DNA from: Lachnoclostridium sp. UBA6475
GTDB lineage: Bacteria; Bacillota; Clostridia; Lachnospirales; Lachnospiraceae
Reading direction: 5' to 3'
Length of the DNA: 11,533 nt
Assembly: GCA_002435545.1 (NCBI GenBank)
Contig: DJNB01000228.1
Span: forward strand, 1 to 11,533
Shown here: in pieces, positions 1 through 5,809 of the stretch
Numbering within the stretch: position 1 is the first letter of the stretch
Layout: each line of letters opens with the position of its first letter
Made by a program: the position numbers and the translations under genes
Notes under the pieces: generated by a model
Databases searched by the model: none
What the model was told of the DNA's origin: nothing
The model's input: the letters and a program-made list of their open reading frames with translations, nothing else

Positions 1-743
1 GACTTCATCGCGGTCCGGCGGTCATACGCGTCGGCAACAAACAAAATAGCCGCTTCGACATTGCTTTTTACGGCTTTTGACACGCCATCGCCGTTGTTCA
101 CATACAATTCCTGCATATGAATGATCGTACGCAGAACATTTTCATCCATTCCACTGTAATTTCTCAAAATTTCAATTGTTCTTGTTCTGGCTGCCGCACG
201 AAGCTGTAAATCCTCTTCTGCCGCCGTTGCCGGCACCATTCCTACCGCTCCGCAGTCATGCAGCAGGGCTGCCTTTACAAGAGCATTCATTCTCGTCGGA
301 GTCATATTCATCTTTCCGGCGATCACGGCACACAGAATTGCTACATTAATGCTGTGTTTATAGGTAAAATCATCATTGCTCCGCAGATTCTGTATAAAAT
401 TGATCTTTTTCGGAAGATTGGCATAATTTTTTATTACGAGACTGCACAGCCAGTCCAGTCCTTTGTCCTTTTTATCGGCAATGATCAATTGCAAATCTTC
501 CTTGATACTGAATACTGCCATCGTCTGAAACCGCTCAAAATTGATATCATCTTCTGACATCGGTGGCAACGGCTCTGCCGGTTCTAATATATAAAGCCCC
601 ATCAATCCAAAATTACGGATACCATAGATTGCCTGCACCGTAAGTTTGGTATCCCGGTCATACAGCAAAACACCATTTTTATTATAAATCGGTTTTCCAA
701 GACGCATTCCCGGTTTTAATTCATCCACTTTTACAAATAACAT
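1..743 (-). CDS. Degenerate HD-GYP-type signalling protein, 3' end cut by window edge
   Basis: The visible 247 codons start at an ATG preceded by a strong GAGGAGG site (about 753-760). An N-terminal part of about 115 residues (opening MLFVKVDELKPGMRL) resembles the variable sensory or linker part often found ahead of HD-GYP domains. From about residue 125 an HD-GYP-like fold follows: HSINVA (H130), then LLHDCG (H162, D163), and near the edge FVADAYDRRT, which matches the usual VADVYDAxTS segment. HD-GYP proteins hydrolyse cyclic di-GMP using several His/Asp metal ligands. Here HDIGK has become HDCGA, the HPxxG histidine is missing (ARTRTIEIL), the HHE motif is reduced to HMQ (H209), and the GYP loop reads NNGDGVSK. 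Family membership is well supported. Loss of phosphodiesterase activity, leaving a binding or signalling role, is inference. The gene is divergent from the secreted protease and seems to have its own promoter. Confidence 0.8.
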   Translation of the reverse strand, partial: MLFVKVDELKPGMRLGKPIYNKNGVLLYDRDTKLTVQAIYGIRNFGLMGLYILEPAEPLPPMSEDDINFERFQTMAVFSIKEDLQLIIADKKDKGLDWLCSLVIKNYANLPKKINFIQNLRSNDDFTYKHSINVAILCAVIAGKMNMTPTRMNALVKAALLHDCGAVGMVPATAAEEDLQLRAAARTRTIEILRNYSGMDENVLRTIIHMQELYVNNGDGVSKAVKSNVEAAILFVADAYDRRTAMK

Positions 744-794
744 TCCTTTTTTCCTCCTCACTTCATCGTTTCGTCACAAATCTATATTACTATA

Positions 795-823
795 ATCATA
801 ACAGTTATGTAATAAGAATACAA
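795..823 (-). promoter_or_regulatory. Probable sigma-A promoter of the HD-GYP-type gene
   Basis: On the minus strand there is a weak -35 TTGTAT (818-823), a 17-base spacer and a -10 TATGAT (795-800). The -10 is preceded by TGT, giving an extended -10, which would compensate for the poor -35. Transcription would start near 788, leaving a leader of about 45 bases that contains the GAGGAGG ribosome binding site. Confidence 0.55.
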
Positions 824-824
824 T
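796..824 (+). promoter_or_regulatory. Candidate promoter of the secreted protease gene, sigma-E-like
   Basis: The only plausible rightward -10 is AATACAAT (817-824). No good sigma-A -35 lies 16-18 bases upstream. TCATAA (796-801) has an ATA core 16 bases before the -10, which loosely resembles the mother-cell sigma-E pattern (ATA, about 16 bases, CATACAAT). The match is short and the region is AT-rich, so this is a weak inference. The elements overlap the divergent promoter on the other strand. Confidence 0.25.
797..809. promoter_or_regulatory. Perfect 13-base palindrome, candidate operator
   Basis: CATAAC-A-GTTATG is a perfect inverted repeat with a one-base centre. It overlaps the leftward -10 and the putative rightward -35, where a dimeric regulator could control both divergent genes. 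The binding protein is unknown, and chance is possible in AT-rich DNA. Confidence 0.3.
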
Positions 825-874
825 AAATATTTTGTTTTTTTATCAAATTTTTAATTTTAATGGGAGGTTTTTTC

Positions 875-3196
875 ATGCTGAAACGTTTGACCGTTATGAT
901 ACTTATTGCAAGTTTGTTATGCACAGGTACTGCCGCTGTTCCATCCCGCGCTGCGGAAAAAACAGACACCGGTTCTTCTGCTGTTGTACCGATCGATGGT
1001 GAGTATGCAGACGGCCGTGTTATCCTCTCCCTGATTTCCCCATCCCGCACCTCCCTTACGAAAAAAGGAACCACTTCTTTTGACGCAGACATCCGCATCA
1101 AGCAGTCTGCCTCCCTCGGTGCCGCGGATCGTCTGTTCGGCACTTCGAAAAACTCCCTTGAAAATGAATTTTTGCAGGATAAGACCGTCTATATTACCGA
1201 AGCCGTCTCCGATCGTTATTCGACCGAGGAGCTTATCCAGAAATTGGAAAATAAAGCTTACGTGGCCGAAGTTTCTCCGGACTATAAGCAGTATCTTGCT
1301 TCGGATGATCCCTACGAAAAAGAGCAATGGTATCTTGACGGCAAAGGTTCGTATCAGTGTTCCGGTTCGGGAATTTCTTTTTCTTCCAAACCGGACAATT
1401 CCACAAATGACGACCCTGTCATTGCTGTCATGGATACGGGCATTAACGCTTCCCACGAAGATCTTGCCGACCATCTGTGGACCAATCCCGGCACTGACCT
1501 GAAAGGCACTTATGGGTACGACTTTGCTGAAGATTCCACGGACTGTACCGATACGTCCGGCCACGGTACGCATTGTGCCGGTGTGATCGCCGCCACTTCG
1601 GATAATAAAAAAGGGATCTGCGGCATCTCAAACGCGAAAATAATGACTTTAAAAATTTTTGATGAGAACGAAGAATGTTATAATTCTTATATTATCAATG
1701 CATTAACCTATCTTAAACAGGCAAAAGATTCCGGTATTCCGATCGCTGCCGTAAACTGCTCCTGGGGTGGCGGTTCTTCCAATGCGGCAATGAAAACCCT
1801 GATCCGTTCCCTTGGACAATCCGGCATTTTATTTGTCTTTGCCGCCGGAAATGATACGCAGGATCAGGATTCTGTCTCAACCGCGCAATGCCCTTACGAC
1901 CTGTATAACACCGCTGCGTACCCGGATCTTCGAAATTATATTGTGACAGTCGGTGCATCCACTGCCAATGACGAGGCCGCTTCCTTCTCGGATTACGGTC
2001 AGACTTCGGTGGATCTTTTTGCCCCCGGCGAAAACATTGTATCTACCTATATCGGCGATACCTATTTTCCGGATCTTTACACCACCACAGAAGAAGGGCT
2101 CCCGGAATTTACCAGTTTTTACCAGCCGCTTGATACATCGGATTCTATGGACATTTTTGCCTGCGATTCCGATGTTGGGAATAAAACTTCCACCACAGGC
2201 GAGATTCATTATAATTCAAATGATTTTTACGGGAAAACCTCGGCGGGCTGTCTGCAGTGGGATATCGATATGGGAAGCCTGTCTTTTCGGAGGAAACAAT
2301 CCTATCTATACGCCGATGTAACAGACTTGGATCTTGATCCAGCCAAAGAGTATTATGTTTCTATGATGATGGGAAATGTTGACAGTACTACCGGTGCCAT
2401 CCTCTGGGAACACATCACAATGCATTCCTACGGCATGTCCGGTTCCACAAACAACCGTTTTTATACGTCATCGGACGGCCGTGTATATTTTCGCATCCTG
2501 GGGATAGATTCTCCGGGGACTTCCCTTGGAACAACGACGATCTACCTCGATAATATCGGTATCTCAACCGGCGACCCTGACACTGCGGATTTTGGACAAT
2601 ATGAACTGATGAGCGGGACTTCCATGGCTGCTCCAATGATCACGGGTGCCCTGGCGCTGTGTGCCGCATATGCCCCGGAAGAAGATGCTTACAACCGCAG
2701 AAACCGTCTTCTGGCTTCTGTCCGCGAGACATCCTCTCTTGCCGGCAAATGTGCTGCCGGCGGTATTCTTGATCTGAGCAGACTTACGGTATACCAGACC
2801 CGGGAAACGCCGGATCTCACTCCTGCCGAACTGCCGGAAGATACCATTACCGCCATCCGTACCATACGCACCGGCTCGGATACTTCCGCAGACAAGTCTT
2901 CCGGTACGGATACTTCCGCTAAAAAAACTGTAAAAATTCGGAAATTGAAATTTAAGAAAAAAATCAGGACACTACGCGCCGGTCATACCTATAAATTAAA
3001 GATCCGCTATACCCCTTCCCGCGTGTCCAATAAGAAGCTCAAATGGACCAGTTCCCGGAAAAAGTGGGCAAGCGTCTCAAATTCGGGTGTCGTCCGGGCG
3101 AAAAAGAAAGGGATCGGACATACCGTGCGCATTACTGCGGCCGCAAGAGACGGCAGCCGGAAGAAGGCCAGTCTCTGCATAAAAATCACGAAATAG
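875..3196 (+). CDS. Secreted subtilisin-like (S8) serine protease with inserted beta-sandwich domain and basic Ig-like tail
   Basis: This 773-residue protein starts at ATG 875. GGGAGG at 862-867 lies 7 bases upstream, so the in-frame ATG at 860, which overlaps that site, is not the start. Residues 1-27 form a signal peptide (MLKR, then a hydrophobic core, then AVPSRAA). Residues of about 100-140 look like an inhibitor-type propeptide (EELIQKLENKAYVAEVSPDY). The S8 catalytic triad is visible: D187 (AVMDTGI), H230 (GHGTHCAG) and S583 (GTSMAAP), with oxyanion N326 (AAGND). About 180 residues (about 395-575) are inserted between the usual APG..IVSTY segment and the serine motif, ending in TIYLDNIGIS, typical of jelly-roll carbohydrate-binding or P-type domains. 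A Ser/Thr/Asp linker (about 664-682) leads to a very basic Big_2-like domain (about 685-773, with KLKWTSS and WASVSNSGVV). The enzyme probably acts at the cell surface. Its substrate is unknown. Confidence 0.92.
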   Translation: MLKRLTVMILIASLLCTGTAAVPSRAAEKTDTGSSAVVPIDGEYADGRVILSLISPSRTSLTKKGTTSFDADIRIKQSASLGAADRLFGTSKNSLENEFLQDKTVYITEAVSDRYSTEELIQKLENKAYVAEVSPDYKQYLASDDPYEKEQWYLDGKGSYQCSGSGISFSSKPDNSTNDDPVIAVMDTGINASHEDLADHLWTNPGTDLKGTYGYDFAEDSTDCTDTSGHGTHCAGVIAATSDNKKGICGISNAKIMTLKIFDENEECYNSYIINALTYLKQAKDSGIPIAAVNCSWGGGSSNAAMKTLIRSLGQSGILFVFAAGNDTQDQDSVSTAQCPYDLYNTAAYPDLRNYIVTVGASTANDEAASFSDYGQTSVDLFAPGENIVSTYIGDTYFPDLYTTTEEGLPEFTSFYQPLDTSDSMDIFACDSDVGNKTSTTGEIHYNSNDFYGKTSAGCLQWDIDMGSLSFRRKQSYLYADVTDLDLDPAKEYYVSMMMGNVDSTTGAILWEHITMHSYGMSGSTNNRFYTSSDGRVYFRILGIDSPGTSLGTTTIYLDNIGISTGDPDTADFGQYELMSGTSMAAPMITGALALCAAYAPEEDAYNRRNRLLASVRETSSLAGKCAAGGILDLSRLTVYQTRETPDLTPAELPEDTITAIRTIRTGSDTSADKSSGTDTSAKKTVKIRKLKFKKKIRTLRAGHTYKLKIRYTPSRVSNKKLKWTSSRKKWASVSNSGVVRAKKKGIGHTVRITAAARDGSRKKASLCIKITK
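2877..2919 (+). repeat. Short direct repeat in the protease linker
   Basis: CGGATACTTCCGC occurs at 2877-2889 and again at 2907-2919, 30 bases apart and in frame. It encodes the repetitive Ser/Asp/Thr linker (SDTSADKSSGTDTSAKK) between the catalytic domain and the Ig-like tail. It probably arose by local duplication. Confidence 0.6.
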
Positions 3197-3205
3197 TTTT
3201 TCTCC

Positions 3206-3234
3206 TTGATTTTTCCCAGTTTTTTTCATATACT
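3206..3234 (+). promoter_or_regulatory. Probable sigma-A promoter of the YihY/BrkB-family gene
   Basis: TTGATT (3206-3211), a 17-base T-rich spacer and TATACT (3229-3234) match the sigma-A pattern at 4/6 and 5/6 positions with ideal spacing. Transcription would start near 3241, giving a leader of about 27 bases that carries GGAGG (3256-3260). The promoter starts 10 bases after the protease stop codon, and I see no terminator between the two genes, so read-through is also possible. Confidence 0.6.
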
Positions 3235-3267
3235 ATTATATACTTAGAAAAACATGGAGGAATTTTG

Positions 3268-4176
3268 ATGGTTCATTTTATCTGGGCGTGTAAAAAAATA
3301 AAGGAACAATTTGTAAAGAATACCATATCCATCTACGCTTCAAATGTGGTATTCTTTATTATGCTGTCCTTTTTTCCTTTTGCCATGTTCTTTTTTACCA
3401 TATTAAAATACATTCCCGGCATTACGCAGGGAAACCTGATCCCGATGATCGGCTCACTCATGCCGGGCGAGCTGGGCGAAACTCTTGTTTCCTGGATTCA
3501 GGAAGCCTACCGCCATAGTTCCGGAACCGTATTGTCCATCTCGGCGCTTACTGCTCTGTGGGCAGGCTCCAAGGGATTTATGGGGATCACCTACGGTCTG
3601 AACCGGATCGGCGGCACGGAGCAGCGGGGAAACTGGTTTTTCAACCGCTTTCTTTCTTTCCTGTATACGTTGATCTTTGCCGCTATGCTGATCTTATCGC
3701 TTATCGTCATCGTATTTGGCAACCAGATCCTGCTTATTATTGACTCGTTTTTCTCGATCGATACCCCACTGTTTATCGGAATTTTTTCGCTACGTTCCAT
3801 CGCCGGCTTTGCGATCTTTTTCTGCTATTTCCTGCTAATGTACACGTATGTCCCGCATCATGACGAACGCCCACGTTTACGAAATCATGTATCCGGCGCG
3901 TTGTTTACATCTATTACATGGATCTTATTCAGCAACCTGTACTCGATCTATATTGATTCCTTTTCGAATTATTCGTCGCTTTACGGGAGTTTTACTTCGA
4001 TCGCGCTCTTTATGCTGTGGCTGTACGTCTGTGTCAGTCTGCTGTTTATCGGTGCTTTGATCAACCAATTCCACCTCGACGGCTATTCCCTGTTTTCCCG
4101 CAAAGCGAAAAACAAGATCAAGAACCAATTTGAGACATTGAAAGAATCGATACTCCCGGAAAATAATGAGAAATGA
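3268..4176 (+). CDS. YihY/BrkB-family integral membrane protein
   Basis: The product is 302 residues, starting at the ATG 7 bases after GGAGG (3256-3260). The frame stays open upstream into the protease gene, but that part has no family character. Six hydrophobic segments lie at about residues 24-47, 86-106, 130-157, 168-192, 207-229 and 242-266, with a positively charged C-terminal tail. Family features are the first-helix ASNVVFFIMLSFFPFAMF, then LWAGSKGFMGITYGLNRI, the YTYVPHHDERPRLRNHVSGA segment and the SLYGSFTSIALFMLWLY region before the last helix. This family was once labelled ribonuclease BN, a misassignment now abandoned. Its molecular role (transport or envelope function) is not established. 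The last 59 bases overlap the convergent SpoIID-family gene. Confidence 0.9.
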   Translation: MVHFIWACKKIKEQFVKNTISIYASNVVFFIMLSFFPFAMFFFTILKYIPGITQGNLIPMIGSLMPGELGETLVSWIQEAYRHSSGTVLSISALTALWAGSKGFMGITYGLNRIGGTEQRGNWFFNRFLSFLYTLIFAAMLILSLIVIVFGNQILLIIDSFFSIDTPLFIGIFSLRSIAGFAIFFCYFLLMYTYVPHHDERPRLRNHVSGALFTSITWILFSNLYSIYIDSFSNYSSLYGSFTSIALFMLWLYVCVSLLFIGALINQFHLDGYSLFSRKAKNKIKNQFETLKESILPENNEK

Positions 4177-5734
4177 TCTCTCGTTCATTCTTTCCAAAAT
4201 TTGCCAGTTGTCTGGCTCCTGTCTGACTCATGCCGACACCGTGTCCATAACCGCCTCCCTTTATCTCATATACGCCCCCCACACGTTCCAGTGCAAAAAA
4301 TCCACTTGGAAGCATGGATAATCCGGTCACTTCTTTTCCATCCTTCCGCCGGATCACCGCATCCCCGGAAAACAAAAGCATCCGGATATTGTATTCGGAA
4401 GTGATCCGCACCGTAGCTTCCGTCCCGACAATCACTGCCGTCTGCGCCACACCGCCGCAACCCCGCTTTTTTATTACCACGCGTTTTAATTTGCCAATAT
4501 TTTCCACTTGTTCCTTTTCATAAATTCCCTCTCCCTTTCGGACTTCGATACGATCCGGCGTTTTTTCACAGCGTTCTGCAAGCCGTTCATTGATGTTTTT
4601 TTCCATCTGTTCCAGAGAGATCGTCGTGTTCCACCGGAACCAGGGTTCTTCCTTCTCCAATACGTCAGGTTCTTTTTCCAGAAATTCACAGAATAACGCA
4701 TCCTCTGCGTACGTATCTGCCGCAAGCTGATCTCTTTCTGCCTTTTTCTCATCTGAAATATCGGTACTCTGCACTTGTCCGGCAAGATAAGGAATTTCTT
4801 TGTCGGAAAAAGCGACGCTGTCCGAAGAGGTTGTTACACCACAAGAGGTGGCAAAAAAATACGTCGATGCCAGCGTATTTCCTCTGCACACGACAAGTCC
4901 TTTCGTATCATCCACTGCCTTATTGGCCCTCTCATCCTCCGGCTGGCTCTGGTAGACCTGATACGCCACGCTGTCATCGACCTGTGCGCCGTATTCTTTT
5001 AAGCGGTCATTTTGCAACTGCTTTTTGGCATAACTCCGGGCGCAGACTGCCTGTGCGCGAAGTGCCGCTTCCGGGTATTCTGCCGGCATTTCACTTGGAA
5101 GCACTCCGTATAAATACTGTTCCAGCAGCAGTTCGTTGATGACCCGTATCTTCTCGCCGCTTTTTTTCAATTCCAATGTGCCGCGGTAAGATGGCGTCCG
5201 CTCACCCCTTTTAATGGAAGTTATTTCCAATTTTGCCCCTTCTGTGGGATTGATTTTTATTGTTTCCTCCTCCATGTCTGCAGCACGGATACAGAATTCT
5301 TCTCCCCCTTCGCACCGCTTTTCCTTTTCTCCTTCCTTTACGACAAATGGCTTTTCCGACCGTACCTTTACTTCGTCATGTTCTCTGGCAGCAAAATCTG
5401 TCGTCGTCAGAAGAACACGGATCGTCTCCGGAACTTCTTCCTTTTGCTCTACAGCCTTCGCTTTGCCCGGCTTACAGACGATCTTTCGCACACATTTTCC
5501 ACGTACTTCGAGATCCGCGATCCCTTCGTATGTCTTTTCCCGCACAGCCCCTTTTACCGTATATTCCGTCCTTTCTTGTCCATTTACTACCCATAGGGTA
5601 TCTCCTTCCGGTTTCGATATGTATACATCTTTCAGCGTTGTCGTCTTCCATTTACCGGACTGGGTAAACCACATCGCGCCTGCCGCCAGGGCAAAGATCA
5701 GAAAGATTCCCAACACACGCAATACTCGCTTCAA
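4118..5734 (-). CDS. SpoIID/LytB-domain protein, probable membrane-anchored peptidoglycan lytic transglycosylase
   Basis: The product is 538 residues from a TTG start. GAGAGGGG lies 8 bases upstream, and the N-terminus (MKRVLRVLG plus a hydrophobic run to about residue 23) makes a sensible signal anchor. SpoIID removes stem peptide-free peptidoglycan glycan strands by lytic transglycosylation during engulfment. The core is clear: EQYLYGVLPSEMPAEYPEAALRAQA-type segment at 205-229 with the candidate catalytic glutamate E215, STYFFATSCG (290-299), and the family's closing GYGHGVGMSQTGARQLA (495-511) followed by HYFPG. The length is well above the roughly 340 residues of classical SpoIID, because of about 180 extra N-terminal residues rich in Lys/Glu and an acidic insert (about 320-410). 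It may be the sporulation SpoIID itself or a relative with another wall-remodelling role. The 3' end overlaps the convergent YihY-family gene, and the 5' end overlaps a terminator. Confidence 0.85.
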   Translation of the reverse strand: MKRVLRVLGIFLIFALAAGAMWFTQSGKWKTTTLKDVYISKPEGDTLWVVNGQERTEYTVKGAVREKTYEGIADLEVRGKCVRKIVCKPGKAKAVEQKEEVPETIRVLLTTTDFAAREHDEVKVRSEKPFVVKEGEKEKRCEGGEEFCIRAADMEEETIKINPTEGAKLEITSIKRGERTPSYRGTLELKKSGEKIRVINELLLEQYLYGVLPSEMPAEYPEAALRAQAVCARSYAKKQLQNDRLKEYGAQVDDSVAYQVYQSQPEDERANKAVDDTKGLVVCRGNTLASTYFFATSCGVTTSSDSVAFSDKEIPYLAGQVQSTDISDEKKAERDQLAADTYAEDALFCEFLEKEPDVLEKEEPWFRWNTTISLEQMEKNINERLAERCEKTPDRIEVRKGEGIYEKEQVENIGKLKRVVIKKRGCGGVAQTAVIVGTEATVRITSEYNIRMLLFSGDAVIRRKDGKEVTGLSMLPSGFFALERVGGVYEIKGGGYGHGVGMSQTGARQLANFGKNEREIISHYFPGVSILSMSQIGS

Positions 5735-5784
5735 AAAAACAGCCCCTCTCGCATTTTTTACTACCTTATGCGAGACAGGCTGTT
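5733..5784 (-). terminator. Intrinsic terminator of the icd-thiC unit
   Basis: Two 17-base arms (5768-5784 and 5738-5754) pair except for a central 2-base mismatch. The plus-strand left arm is AACAGCCCCTCTCGCAT, and the loop is 13 bases. On the minus strand the hairpin is followed at once by seven T residues (5739-5733), a classic Rho-independent terminator, placed 25 bases after the thiC stop. There is no comparable U-tract on the plus strand, so it acts leftward. The U-tract runs into the TTG start of the next gene. Confidence 0.88.
5743..5750 (-). promoter_or_regulatory. Ribosome binding site of the SpoIID-family gene, inside the terminator hairpin
   Basis: GAGAGGGG lies 8 bases before the TTG codon (5734-5732) and is the best Shine-Dalgarno match for this gene. 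It is also the second arm of the terminator hairpin. In any transcript reading through from thiC it would be paired and hidden. No in-frame ATG with a better site exists: the ATG at 5754-5752 is in another frame and stops after seven codons. Confidence 0.6.
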
Positions 5785-5791
5785 GTTATTC
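5762..5791 (-). promoter_or_regulatory. Speculative sporulation-type promoter of the SpoIID-family gene
   Basis: The minus strand reads GAATAACA (5791-5784), with an ATA core at 5789-5787, then 16 bases, then CATAAGGTA (5770-5762). The -10 fits the mother-cell pattern CATAnnnTA (sigma-K), and the ATA-16-CATA layout is loosely sigma-E-like. A start near 5755 would fall in the hairpin loop, giving an mRNA without the first arm and so with a free ribosome binding site. This is inference from short matches only. Confidence 0.22.
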
Positions 5792-5809
5792 CTTTGTTTT
5801 TATGGAATT

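Noticed and set aside
860..874. An ATG 15 bases upstream as the start of the protease
   Set aside because: It overlaps the GGGAGG ribosome binding site and would add MGGFF ahead of a normal signal peptide. It has no site of its own.
910..925. Lipoprotein signal (cysteine in LASLLC-like context) in the protease
   Set aside because: The residues before the cysteine are S-L-L, which does not fit the lipobox. A signal peptidase I site further on fits better.
3043..3267. Possible N-terminal extension of the YihY-family protein into the protease gene
   Set aside because: The residues read out of frame through the protease tail. The ATG at 3268 has a strong ribosome binding site and fits the family's usual N-terminus, and a promoter lies at 3206-3234.
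4140..4194. Inverted repeat GAAAGAAT/ATTCTTTC near the convergent gene ends, as a bidirectional terminator
   Set aside because: It has only 8 base pairs, an AT-rich stem and a loop of about 39 bases, with no U-tract. It would be too weak.
5732..5754. A seven-codon leader peptide (MREGLFF) whose stop overlaps the SpoIID-family start codon
   Set aside because: The ATG sits within the hairpin loop boundary, no ribosome binding site precedes it, and a frame this short is expected by chance.
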